A stretch of DNA of 64,000 bases, taken from NCBI GenBank assembly GCA_018065005.1, contig JAGHUD010000017.1, positions 1-64,000 on the forward strand, in the 5' to 3' direction. Positions 19,150 to 27,549 of the stretch are shown piece by piece (the stretch's first letter is position 1; each line of letters starts with the position of its first letter). The translations under genes and the position numbers were made by a program. The stretch is from Candidatus Physcousia equi (lineage in GTDB: Bacteria; Bacteroidota; Bacteroidia; Bacteroidales; Bacteroidaceae). The notes beneath the pieces were generated by a model. That model saw nothing but the letters and a program-made list of their open reading frames with translations. It searched no databases and was not told the origin of the DNA.

Positions 19150-19236
19150 GCCCATCAGCACAACGCACCAGTGTGCACACCACCACCACCACCCTCCCAT
19201 GCAAGTGGGGCACACGGCGCCGAGGCACACCTCTGC

Positions 19237-19584
19237 CTACGACAACTCGTCAAGCTCTTTCTTGAGCGTCATGAGTTCGGCACGCACAGCCAAAAGCTTG
19301 TCGATGACCTCCGACGTGCCTTCCATGCCGGAGCGGTTCTTGCGGATGGCATCGCGTGCAGCTTGCAGTTTCATGCCACGCACCTTCACCAGGTTATACA
19401 CGAGTTTGATCTCCTCGATGTCCTCCTTCGTATACTGACGGATGTTGCGACTGCTCTTCTTTGGGTGGATGGTCGGAAACTCCTTCTCCCAGTAGCGCAA
19501 GAGCGACTCGGAGACCCCCACCATCTCTGCCACCTCGTTGATGGAGTAGTAGCGCTTGGTGTCTTTGTCAGGATTGTAAGGCAT
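19237..19584 (-). CDS. MerR-family transcriptional regulator
   Basis: The 115-residue protein is little more than a MerR winged helix-turn-helix domain. It has YYSINEVAEMVGVSESLLRYWEKEF (residues 12-36), then RQYTKEDIEEIKLVYNLVKVRGMKLQAARDAI, and a short C-terminal coiled coil for dimerisation (LLAVRAELMTLKKELDEL). No ligand-binding domain is present. Such short MerR proteins are conserved in Bacteroidales, and the target is unknown. It is divergent from alaS, and a TATATTTG -7 element lies at 19696-19689 on the minus strand. Confidence 0.9.
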   Translation of the reverse strand: MPYNPDKDTKRYYSINEVAEMVGVSESLLRYWEKEFPTIHPKKSSRNIRQYTKEDIEEIKLVYNLVKVRGMKLQAARDAIRKNRSGMEGTSEVIDKLLAVRAELMTLKKELDELS

Positions 19585-19774
19585 GATGATACATTAATTA
19601 TATATATATATGCGTGCGCGCGCGGCTGCGCGAACATAATTATCAGTCTGCACGCATTTGTTCTGCTCCATAGAGCACATTTTATTTGCAAATATACAAA
19701 AAATAACGATACGTGGTCAGCATTTCGAATATTTTTTTGTAATTTTGCGCAAAATTTAGCATTCACTCAAACCT

Positions 19775-22390
19775 ATGACAGCAAAAGAAATCCGCGATTC
19801 GTTCAAGAAGTTCTTCGAAACGAAACAGCATGCCATCGTCCCCTCTGCCCCCATGGTCATCAAGGACGACCCCACACTTATGTTCACCAACGCTGGTATG
19901 AACCAGTGGAAAGATATCATCCTCGGACAGCGCGACCCCGAGCCGCGCCGCCGCGCCGACACCCAGAAGTGTCTGCGCGTGAGCGGTAAGCACAATGACC
20001 TGGAAGAAGTGGGCCATGACACCTACCACCACACCATGTTTGAGATGCTCGGCAACTGGTCGTTCGGCGACTACTTCAAGGAGGGCGCCATCGACATGGC
20101 ATGGGAATACCTGGTCGACGTGCTGAAGCTCGACCCCAAGGACCTCTACGTCACCGTCTTCGAGGGCGATGAGAAGGAGAACCTCAAGCGCGACGATGAG
20201 GCTGCGGGCTTCTGGCTCAAGCATGTGCCCGCCGACCACATCATCAATGGCAACAAGCACGACAACTTCTGGGAGATGGGCGACACCGGTCCCTGCGGTC
20301 CCTGCTCAGAGATTCACCTCGACAGCCGCACCCCCGAGGAGAAAGCCAAGGTGCCCGGCCGCGAACTGGTCAACCAGGACGACCCTCAGGTCATTGAGAT
20401 TTGGAACATCGTCTTCATGCAGTATGAGCGCAAAGCCGATGGCCACCTTGAGCCCCTTGGCATGAACGTCATCGACACCGGCATGGGCTTCGAGCGCCTC
20501 GTGCGTGCCATTCAGGGCAAGCACTCCAACTACGACACCGACGTCTTCCAGCCCCTCATCAAGGCCATGGGCGACATGGCAGGCGTGAAGTATGGCGACA
20601 ACGAGAAGCAAGACATCGCCTTGCGCGTCATCGTCGACCACCTGCGTGCCATCGCCTTCTCTATTGCCGACGGTCAGTTGCCCAGCAACGCCAAGGCAGG
20701 CTACGTCATCCGCCGCATCCTGCGCCGTGCCGTGCGCTACGGCTACACCTTCCTCGGTCAGAAGCAGGCATTCATGTATGCCCTCGTGCCCACCCTCATT
20801 GAGGAGATGGGCGAAGCCTTCCCCGAACTGCCCGCACAGAAGGAGCTCATCATGAAGGTGATGAAGGAGGAGGAGGACTCATTCCTCCGCACGCTCGAGA
20901 ATGGTATCCGCCTATTGAACGGCGTCATCGAGGAGACCAAGGCTGCTGGCAAGACCGAGATCGCAGGTGACAAGGCATTCACGCTCTTCGACACCTACGG
21001 TTTCCCTCTCGACCTTACCGAGTTGATTTGCCGCGAGAACGGCATGACCGTCGACGAGGCAGGCTTCGACGTAGAGATGCAGAAGCAGAAGGCTCGTGCA
21101 CGCAACGCAGCAGCCGTCGAGAATGGTGACTGGATGGAGGTTGCCGAGGGCAGCGAGTCGGAGTTTGTCGGTTGGGACTTCACCGAATACTCTTGCCGCA
21201 TCCTGCGCTACCGTCAGGTGACACAGAAGAAGCAGACCTACTATCAGTTGGTACTCGACAAGACTCCCTTCTACGCCGAGAAGGGTGGACAGGTTGGCGA
21301 CTGCGGTGTGCTGGTCAACGGCGAAGAGAGCATCGAGATTATCGACACCAAGAACGAGAACAACCTGGCTGTTCATATCACCAAGACACTTCCCAATAAC
21401 CCCGCTGCCGAGTTTATGGCTTGCGTGGACGTTGACAAGCGTCACGCCAGCGAGGCAAACCACTCTTGCACCCACCTCCTCGACCAGGCTTTGCGCCAGG
21501 TGCTGGGCGAGCATGTCGAGCAGAAGGGTTCGCTCGTCACTCCCGAAGGTTTGCGTTTCGACTTCTCTCACTTCCAGAAGGTAACCGACGAGGAACTGCG
21601 CCAGGTGGAGCGCCTCGTCAACGAGAAGATTCGCCAAGACATCCCCTTGCAGGATCATCGCGACGTGCCCATCGAGGAGGCGAAGAAACTGGGTGCCATC
21701 GCCCTGTTCGGCGAGAAGTACGGCGACCGCGTGCGCGTCGTGCAGTTTGGCGACAGCGTAGAGTTCTGCGGCGGTTGCCACGCACAGTCGACCGGTCGCA
21801 TCGGCATGGTGAAGATCGTCAGTGAGAGCAGCGTGGCTGCCGGTGTGCGCCGCATCGAGGCCATCACGGGTGCCAAGGTAGAGGAATTGCTCTACACCAT
21901 GATCGACACTGCCAACGAACTTCGCGCCATCCTGAACAATGCACCCGATGCCAAGGTGGCTATCCAGAAGACACTCAACGAGAACTCAGCCCTGAAGAGC
22001 CAGCTTGACGCACTCGTTCGCGAAAAGGCTGCCGGCATCAAGAAGTGCATGATTGCCGAAGCCAAAGAAATCAACGGCATCAAGGTGCTGAAGGCTGTAG
22101 TGCCCATGCCTGCCGACGTGGTTAAGGACCTCGCCTTCCAACTGAAGGGAGAGGTTGAGAACTCACTGGTTGTCATCGGTTCGGTGTTCGACGAGAAACC
22201 CCTCCTCACCGCCATTGCCACCGACAGCGTTGTGGCTCAGGGCGTGAACATCGGCAAGAACATCCGCGAGGCAGCCAAACTCATCCAGGGTGGCGGTGGC
22301 GGTCAGCCCCACTTCGCCACCGCAGGCGGCAAGAACCCCGACGGCATCGCCGCTGCTGTGGACAAGCTTATTGAGGTCTTGACTGCATAA
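19775..22390 (+). CDS. alaS: Alanine--tRNA ligase
   Basis: AlaRS charges tRNA-Ala and edits mischarged Ser and Gly. The 871 residues cover the aminoacylation domain ([37 protein letters not shown]), the tRNA-binding helical domain, and the editing domain. The editing zinc site shows H563/H567 (NHSCTHLL) and C665/H669 (CGGCHAQ). The C-Ala domain ends in [26 protein letters not shown] -7 element lies at 19740-19747. The gene is transcribed alone and ends at a strong terminator. Confidence 0.98.
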   Translation: MTAKEIRDSFKKFFETKQHAIVPSAPMVIKDDPTLMFTNAGMNQWKDIILGQRDPEPRRRADTQKCLRVSGKHNDLEEVGHDTYHHTMFEMLGNWSFGDYFKEGAIDMAWEYLVDVLKLDPKDLYVTVFEGDEKENLKRDDEAAGFWLKHVPADHIINGNKHDNFWEMGDTGPCGPCSEIHLDSRTPEEKAKVPGRELVNQDDPQVIEIWNIVFMQYERKADGHLEPLGMNVIDTGMGFERLVRAIQGKHSNYDTDVFQPLIKAMGDMAGVKYGDNEKQDIALRVIVDHLRAIAFSIADGQLPSNAKAGYVIRRILRRAVRYGYTFLGQKQAFMYALVPTLIEEMGEAFPELPAQKELIMKVMKEEEDSFLRTLENGIRLLNGVIEETKAAGKTEIAGDKAFTLFDTYGFPLDLTELICRENGMTVDEAGFDVEMQKQKARARNAAAVENGDWMEVAEGSESEFVGWDFTEYSCRILRYRQVTQKKQTYYQLVLDKTPFYAEKGGQVGDCGVLVNGEESIEIIDTKNENNLAVHITKTLPNNPAAEFMACVDVDKRHASEANHSCTHLLDQALRQVLGEHVEQKGSLVTPEGLRFDFSHFQKVTDEELRQVERLVNEKIRQDIPLQDHRDVPIEEAKKLGAIALFGEKYGDRVRVVQFGDSVEFCGGCHAQSTGRIGMVKIVSESSVAAGVRRIEAITGAKVEELLYTMIDTANELRAILNNAPDAKVAIQKTLNENSALKSQLDALVREKAAGIKKCMIAEAKEINGIKVLKAVVPMPADVVKDLAFQLKGEVENSLVVIGSVFDEKPLLTAIATDSVVAQGVNIGKNIREAAKLIQGGGGGQPHFATAGGKNPDGIAAAVDKLIEVLTA

Positions 22391-22411
22391 GTCATTCGCC
22401 CCACAACCGAC

Positions 22412-22457
22412 AAAAAAATCCGCAAGATTTTCGCACGAAAGTCTTGCGGATTTTTTC
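22412..22457. terminator. Terminator between alaS and the glycosyltransferase gene
   Basis: AATCCGCAAGA (near 22417) and TCTTGCGGATT (22442-22452) form a stem of about 11 bp, flanked by seven A on the left and six T on the right. It can stop transcription from both convergent genes. Confidence 0.85.
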
Positions 22458-22576
22458 GTTCTCTGACTACGCCTATGAGTTTTCTGACTACGCCCGTAAG
22501 TTTTCTCCGGTTACTCTTGTAAGACGAAAAAGAAGAGTGCAGACAGACGCCTGCCACACGATGCCCCCCCGACAGG

Positions 22577-23446
22577 TCATGCACCGCGCATCTCCTCTTT
22601 AGCCTCGCCCACTCGCCGCATGATCTCCTCCTCCTTGTCGGCATAGAGGTCATAGAGGATGGCTGCATTGCGCTCGGTCATCTCCCGGGTGAAGGCTGAA
22701 TTGTAGAGCCGCATACCACCGGGACTGAGCGACTCGAAGTGCAAGCGATACCACCCCACCTGCAAGCCAAGCATCCAGGCGCGCATGCAGAGTTCGTAGT
22801 CGTCACTCTGGAAGGGAGCAAAACGATAGTCGATGTGGTGGAGATGCGTGCGGAAGAGCGCGCGGTTGATCCACATCGGAGCCCGGTTGACCGACATCAC
22901 GAAGCTGAAATCGCCCTCGCTCATCTCCTCGCTCGTGTAAGTCTTCCTGCCCTCCATCTCACAGAAACGCACGCGGCGACCGTCGCATCCACCCAGGATG
23001 ACCATAGCGGGGTGCTGCTCAAAGTGGCGCACAGCCTCGTCCACCCACGCCGTGCCCGGCAGCTCATCATCGTCTTGCAAGAGGCAGACATACTTGCCGT
23101 TGGCAAAGCGAAGACACTTGTCGTAGGTGATGTTCTCGTAGAGGTCGTTGGCGCGCACCAGAAACTCGTTGGCACCCGTCAGTGCGGCAGCCAGACGCTG
23201 TGTGTGCTCCAGTGCCGAACCGTCGTCGATGACCACAATCTCCGACTGTGGCACGCGCCTCAGCGTGGGCAGTATGTGGCAAACTTGCAGACTCTTGTCG
23301 TGGCTCTGTATGACGAAGCTCACGAGTGGTTCCTTCACATGTCCCTTGGCAGTCCATGCAGCATAGCAGCGCTTCTTTTGGGGCTGTTTGCCCCATCGTT
23401 TCTGGCAGGCGAGCTTCAGTTTGTCGATAAAAAGCAGGATGTTCAT
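22577..23446 (-). CDS. Glycosyltransferase family 2 protein
   Basis: This is a 289-residue GT-A glycosyltransferase. Visible parts are PLVSFVIQSHDKSLQV at the start of the domain, EIVVIDDGSALEHT (nucleotide-binding aspartates) and the DxD-type metal site LLQDDDELPGTAWVDEA. Donor and acceptor cannot be told; such genes usually serve surface polysaccharide or glycoprotein glycosylation. The longest reading frame starts eight codons earlier at 23470. That ATG overlaps the -7 element TACCTTTG and would precede the transcription start, so the ATG at 23446 (MNILLFIDKLKL) is preferred. The gene is not clustered with other glycan genes. Confidence 0.88.
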   Translation of the reverse strand: MNILLFIDKLKLACQKRWGKQPQKKRCYAAWTAKGHVKEPLVSFVIQSHDKSLQVCHILPTLRRVPQSEIVVIDDGSALEHTQRLAAALTGANEFLVRANDLYENITYDKCLRFANGKYVCLLQDDDELPGTAWVDEAVRHFEQHPAMVILGGCDGRRVRFCEMEGRKTYTSEEMSEGDFSFVMSVNRAPMWINRALFRTHLHHIDYRFAPFQSDDYELCMRAWMLGLQVGWYRLHFESLSPGGMRLYNSAFTREMTERNAAILYDLYADKEEEIMRRVGEAKEEMRGA

Positions 23447-23469
23447 TCCTCGTTCTTTTTTGATGCTCA

Positions 23470-23501
23470 CAAAGGTAGTCCATTTATTTCATTCTGCCAA
23501 A
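23470..23501 (-). promoter_or_regulatory. Promoter of the GT2 gene
   Basis: On the minus strand TTTG (23501-23498) is followed after 20 bp by TACCTTTG (23477-23470). Its position rules out the longer reading-frame start of the GT2 gene, because the mRNA would begin near 23463. Confidence 0.7.
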
Positions 23502-23538
23502 AAAAACACCATTCATGCTACATTTTCGCAACAAACAT

Positions 23539-23569
23539 TTTGCAGAAAGAAAAGTTTTGCCTACTTTTG
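23539..23569 (+). promoter_or_regulatory. Promoter of the corA-like gene
   Basis: TTTG at 23539-23542 and TACTTTTG at 23562-23569 are spaced by 19 bp. Transcription would start about 23576, which leaves an unusually long leader of about 175 nt before the start codon. Confidence 0.7.
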
Positions 23570-23604
23570 CACCCGAAAAATAGCAAACTATCCTGAAAAC
23601 AACG

Positions 23605-23640
23605 ATGGACGACTATCACGCGGAGAACATGAACGAGTAG
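23605..23640 (+). other. Possible upstream ORF in the corA leader
   Basis: The leader of the CorA-type gene contains an 11-codon ORF (MDDYHAENMNE) about 30 nt after the predicted transcription start. Small leader ORFs control Mg2+ transporter genes in enterobacteria (mgtL, corL). Whether this one is translated or regulatory is unknown, and it could be chance. Confidence 0.25.
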
Positions 23641-23751
23641 ACCAGGAAGAGCATCAGATGCCCCTCCTCGGTCAGCACCATTGACTAACCAAGGAGGACG
23701 GCATGCCACCAGAGGCAACCGCCCCTGCCAAACACCACGGAGGAGAACCTG

Positions 23752-24678
23752 ATGCGAACATTCTGGAACACCAATCATGGTCTGCAGACCATCAATGCCT
23801 GGGAGCCCAACTGTTGGGTTCAAGTGACTTGCCCCAGCGATGAGGACAAGGATTTTTTGGAGAACGAGCTCCACATTCCCGACTATTTTCTGGCTGACAT
23901 TGCCGACACCGACGAGCGCGCACGCTACGACCTGGACGATGGGTGGATTCTCATCATCCAGCGTATCCCTTATGCCAAGGAGACCAAGTCGCGCACACCC
24001 TTCACCACCATCCCCCTCGGCATCATCCTCAAGGGCAATGTCTGCATCACGGTCTGCAACTTCGAGACGAGCATGATGATTGATTTCGTCAGCTACCAGC
24101 AGAAGCGCGGCATCGGTTTCACCGACTCCGTCGACCTCACCTTCCGTCTCTTCCTCTCCAGTGCGGTGTGGTATCTGAAGCGACTCAAGCAGATCTCGGC
24201 ACTCATCGAGAAGGCAAAGCAGAACCTCGACCACAAGGTCTCAAACACCGACCTCATCAACTTCTCCCGCCTGCAAGACTCGCTCACCTACTTCACCACC
24301 TCCATCCGTGGCAACGAGACGCTGCTCTCGAAACTGAAGTTCAAGCTACCCGTCGACGAACTGGATGCCGACCTCATTGAGGACGTCAACATCGAGATGT
24401 CGCAGGCGCGCGAGACGAGCCTCATCTACTCCAACATTCTCGACTCGACGATGGACACCTATGCCAACGTCATCAACAACAACATGTCCAACGTCATGAA
24501 GATGATGACCTCATGGAGCATCATCCTCATGCTGCCCACGCTCGTTTCTTCTTACTTTGGCATGAACCTCATCAACGGCATGGAGTCCTCGTGGTATGGC
24601 TTCCCGCTTGCCCTCATCATCTCTGCCATACTCATCATCGGCTTCTGGTGGTACTTCAAGCGCAAGTCGCTCTTCTGA
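23752..24678 (+). CDS. CorA-family magnesium/divalent cation transporter
   Basis: The 308-residue protein has a soluble N-terminal alpha/beta domain and a long helical stalk (about 140-245). Two C-terminal membrane helices follow, carrying the signature GMN in SSYFGMNLINGM between them and a basic end (WWYFKRKSLF). This is the CorA pentamer architecture for Mg2+ (or Co2+/Ni2+) uptake across the inner membrane. The start codon is the first in-frame ATG after the leader. It converges on the SPFH gene. Confidence 0.93.
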   Translation: MRTFWNTNHGLQTINAWEPNCWVQVTCPSDEDKDFLENELHIPDYFLADIADTDERARYDLDDGWILIIQRIPYAKETKSRTPFTTIPLGIILKGNVCITVCNFETSMMIDFVSYQQKRGIGFTDSVDLTFRLFLSSAVWYLKRLKQISALIEKAKQNLDHKVSNTDLINFSRLQDSLTYFTTSIRGNETLLSKLKFKLPVDELDADLIEDVNIEMSQARETSLIYSNILDSTMDTYANVINNNMSNVMKMMTSWSIILMLPTLVSSYFGMNLINGMESSWYGFPLALIISAILIIGFWWYFKRKSLF

Positions 24679-24940
24679 CGCCTCCGGTCCCACCTCTTGC
24701 CCCCCTTTTGTAAACATTTCGGAATTTTGATGAGCAACCGAGATGAGGTTGCTACGCAGCATCTGCAACAAGGTCAAGGCAGTTTCCGCTCCGCTCTGTC
24801 ACGTCACAGAGCGCCCTTGTGGGCAGCAGGGAGAGGGGCTGCCTCTTCGTTTTCTTTACACCGCTGATTTCCAATCGCTTCACACACCCCCATTCTCTTT
24901 TCGCGCGCATCATCCAATCTTCTCGTTCGAAATACAAAAA

Positions 24941-25045
24941 GTTTCTGCTGCAGAAACCGGCAGTTTCTGCTGCAGAAACTGAAAAGTTCTGCTCGAGAAA
25001 CTGAACATTTCTGCTGCAGAACTTTTCAGTTTCTCGAGCGGAACT
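24941..25045. repeat. 22-bp tandem palindromic repeat, cluster B (5 units)
   Basis: Units start near 24941, 24963, 24985, 25007 and 25029 with a strict 22-bp period. Cores are TTTCTGCTGCAGAAA or the variant TTCTGCTCGAGAA. Units three and five are near-perfect inverted repeats of each other (20 bases, one mismatch), and the array is flanked by AAAAA on the left and TTTTTT on the right. It may therefore act as a bidirectional terminator between the convergent corA-like and SPFH genes. The rest of the 604-bp gap has no supportable gene. Confidence 0.85.
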
Positions 25046-25282
25046 TTTTTATACCCCTCAGACACGCACTTAGGTGCCCACCAGAGAGGCAGCAAGAGAT
25101 GTGAGGTTTGTAAAGATTTTGGTAACGACATACATTTAGTCTCTGGACAACATGAAATCATCTGTCATTGCCAAGATTTTGCTTCATGCACTCACCGTCG
25201 ATCGGCGGCAAAAGAAATGGCGGAAAGTGACCGAGGGAGCCATTTTCCGCCATGATAGAAGCGAGGGGTTGTGCAGCCTGCA

Positions 25283-26668
25283 TCACGCCTCGTCATCCAG
25301 CACTTCGGCAGGTGTAGCATCTTCAGCCTTTCGGCGGGCGAGATAGGTGGGCAGGTCGAGACCAGCCTGCTCGAAGAGTTCGCCCAAGGGAGGGATGCTC
25401 TTCATCAGTCCAGAGAGGAAGCCAGCCGTGGAGGTCTGTCCGTCCTGTCCGCCCTTTCCGCTATCCCAGACGGTCACCTTGTCGATGTTGATGCCCTTGA
25501 TGGCATCCACCTGCGTCTTGACAAGTTCGGGCAGTTTCTCGAGCAAGAGGAGCGTGTATGCCTTGGTGGCATCGCCTCCGGCAGCCTGAATCATCTTGTC
25601 GTAGCCGGCAGCCTGCTTGGTGAGAATCTCGTAGAGACCCTTACCCTCAGCCTCCATCTTGGCGAAGATGGCATCAGCCTCACCCTTGGCGTTGACGCGC
25701 TTCTGCTCTGCCTCTGCCTCGGCAGCGATGACCAGTCGGCGCTTCTCAATCTCCTGCGCCACGATGACGTTGGCTTGCTGACTGGCGCGCTCGCGGTCGG
25801 CGCGTGCCAACTCAGCCTTCTGCTGGGCAGCATAAGCCTCCTCAAGAGCCTGAGCCTCAGCCACCTTTTCGGCAGCCGTTGCCTTGCGCTGGGCTTCAGC
25901 CTCTGCCTCGCGGCGCGATGCGTCGGAGTTGGCAATGGCTACGCGGGCTTCGTTTTCGCCCTTGACGGCAGCCGCATTTGCCTCTGCGGTGCGGATACGT
26001 GTCTCTCGCACGGCGTCAGCCTTACCGATCTCACCCAGTTTCTCCTGCTCTGCCACGCGCACCTTGGCTTCGTTGATGGCCTTGGCAGCCGCCTCTTGTC
26101 CGAGGGCTTCGATGTATCCGCTCTCGTCCTTGATGTCGGTCACGTTGACGTTGATGAGTCGCAGACCAATCTTCTTGAGTTCCACCTCGACGTTGGCAGA
26201 GATGGCTTCGAGAAACTTGTCGCGGTCGCTGTTCAGTTCCTCAATCGACATGGTGGCAATGACCAGACGAAGCTGACCGAAAAGGATGTCGCGTGCCAGT
26301 TCCTGAATCTGCTGGGCGGTCTGGCCGAGCAGTCGCTCCGCTGCAGCCAGCATGGAGTCGGGCTCGGTGGAGATGCCGACAGTGAAGCGGCAGGGCACGT
26401 CCACGCGGATGTTCTGGCGGGAGAGGGCATTGGTCAGGTTGGCATCGATGCTGATGGGGGTCAGTGAGAGGTAGGAGTAGTCCTCCACAATGGGCCAGAC
26501 GAAGGCACCACCTCCGTGCACGCACTTGGCACTGTGAGATCCTCCTTTGTTGCCATAGATGACCAGAATCTTGTCGCTGGGGCAGCGACGATAGCGATTG
26601 AGCAGACCGGCAATCAGGAAGAATGTCACGACTGCTGCTACGATGATGAGATAAATGGGTTCGATCAT
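25283..26668 (-). CDS. Flotillin-like SPFH/band-7 domain protein
   Basis: The 461-residue protein has one N-terminal membrane segment (about 5-24) and an SPFH domain (about 30-200, with DVPCRFTVGISTEPDSMLAAAERLL and VEVELKKIGLRLINVNVTDI). A long Ala/Glu-rich coiled coil (about 200-340, repeated EAxAxAxR-type residues) and a C-terminal oligomerisation part follow, as in flotillins. Flotillins organise membrane microdomains. It is preceded by an NfeD/OB-fold-like membrane protein 24 bp upstream, the usual partner, so the two form an operon. Confidence 0.92.
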   Translation of the reverse strand: MIEPIYLIIVAAVVTFFLIAGLLNRYRRCPSDKILVIYGNKGGSHSAKCVHGGGAFVWPIVEDYSYLSLTPISIDANLTNALSRQNIRVDVPCRFTVGISTEPDSMLAAAERLLGQTAQQIQELARDILFGQLRLVIATMSIEELNSDRDKFLEAISANVEVELKKIGLRLINVNVTDIKDESGYIEALGQEAAAKAINEAKVRVAEQEKLGEIGKADAVRETRIRTAEANAAAVKGENEARVAIANSDASRREAEAEAQRKATAAEKVAEAQALEEAYAAQQKAELARADRERASQQANVIVAQEIEKRRLVIAAEAEAEQKRVNAKGEADAIFAKMEAEGKGLYEILTKQAAGYDKMIQAAGGDATKAYTLLLLEKLPELVKTQVDAIKGINIDKVTVWDSGKGGQDGQTSTAGFLSGLMKSIPPLGELFEQAGLDLPTYLARRKAEDATPAEVLDDEA

Positions 26669-26692
26669 AGTGTATGTGTATTTATGGTTGGT

Positions 26693-27304
26693 TTATAAGG
26701 GAGCGACCAGGAGGGTGCTGGAGTCGACAAGGGCTTCGACGCGCACCTTGCTGCCGCTGGGCAGTTGTTCGTGGTGGTCGGTGATGGCGGCGATCTCCTG
26801 CACGCTGCCTCCGAAGCTCACCTGCACCTTGCCTTGCCCCGTGCGGGAGGGGGGTATGCGCAGATAGACGCTGCAGACCGATCCGATGCTGTCCTTGAGA
26901 CTGAGGTTGCCGTGCTTCTCGAAACTCAGCATCTTGCGCCACACATAATAGAAGACGAAGAGGAAGAAAAGACCAAAGACGATGGCTACGAGGCAAAGCA
27001 GCAGACGGTTGGGGATGTACTGCCAGAAGCACACGCCACCCCAGCCGATGCCAAGCATGAAGTTGACGAGGTTGCGGATGGTGAAGAGCTGCATGGCGCC
27101 GCCTGCGTCGAGCGTGTCGCCGTCGGGGGCGTCACCACTGTCGATGCCACCGGCTGCATCGAGACCGTCCATGCCGTCGGCGTCACTGCTGCCGATGCCT
27201 ATGAGCGTCATGATGTTCTGAACCAGAAAGAACAGGGAAAAGAAGAGGGCTATGCCCCAAAAGGTGCGCAGGAGCGGATCGAGCGCGTTGAACCAGTCTA
27301 TCAT
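26693..27304 (-). CDS. NfeD/YqiJ-like membrane protein with C-terminal OB fold, partner of flotillin
   Basis: The 203-residue protein has two or three N-terminal membrane segments (LLRTFWGIALFFSLFFLVQNI, then two near the middle). A short Asp/Gly-rich loop separates the first two, and an OB-fold-like C-terminal domain follows (GSVCSVYLRIPPSRTGQGKVQV, GSKVRVEALVDSSTLLVAPL). Proteins of this shape are encoded next to flotillins and are thought to assist them. The frame stays open upstream to 27424, but the upstream 40 residues are polar and unlike the family, so the start MIDWFNALDP was chosen. A TATCTTTG -7 element at 27448-27441 gives a leader of about 130 nt. Confidence 0.82.
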   Translation of the reverse strand: MIDWFNALDPLLRTFWGIALFFSLFFLVQNIMTLIGIGSSDADGMDGLDAAGGIDSGDAPDGDTLDAGGAMQLFTIRNLVNFMLGIGWGGVCFWQYIPNRLLLCLVAIVFGLFFLFVFYYVWRKMLSFEKHGNLSLKDSIGSVCSVYLRIPPSRTGQGKVQVSFGGSVQEIAAITDHHEQLPSGSKVRVEALVDSSTLLVAPL

Positions 27305-27490
27305 AGCTTGTTGGGTTGGTTTTAAGGATGATTGGTCAAGGATGTGCTCTTTGGCACATCGTTCGGTGCGTCTGTCTGTCCAGACTTGTTGCCATTCGGC
27401 GCCACAGCCACCTTGCCGTTTCATCGGTTTATCGTGAGGGCAAAGATAAACATTTTTTTCTTATAATATAAAATGTTCGCGCGTTTTTTA

Positions 27491-27520
27491 TTGCATTTTT
27501 CTTTTTTTTATCTACCTTTG
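27491..27520 (+). promoter_or_regulatory. Promoter of the topA operon
   Basis: TTG at 27491-27493 and TACCTTTG at 27513-27520 are 19 bp apart. The predicted start near 27527 lies about 23 nt before the topA ATG. Confidence 0.7.
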
Positions 27521-27549
27521 CAGCCGAAAATCGAAAATTGGACAAAAGG

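Noticed and set aside
24941..25045. CRISPR array
   Set aside because: The 22-bp period leaves no spacers between units, the repeats are tandem and palindromic, and no cas genes are present.
24910..25161. 83-codon minus-strand ORF at 25 kb
   Set aside because: Its protein (VSAAET/LQQK-type repeats) is just the translation of the 22-bp palindromic repeat.
27305..27424. 40-residue N-terminal extension of the NfeD-like protein
   Set aside because: The extension is polar and would precede a normal membrane-protein start; family proteins begin near MIDWFN.
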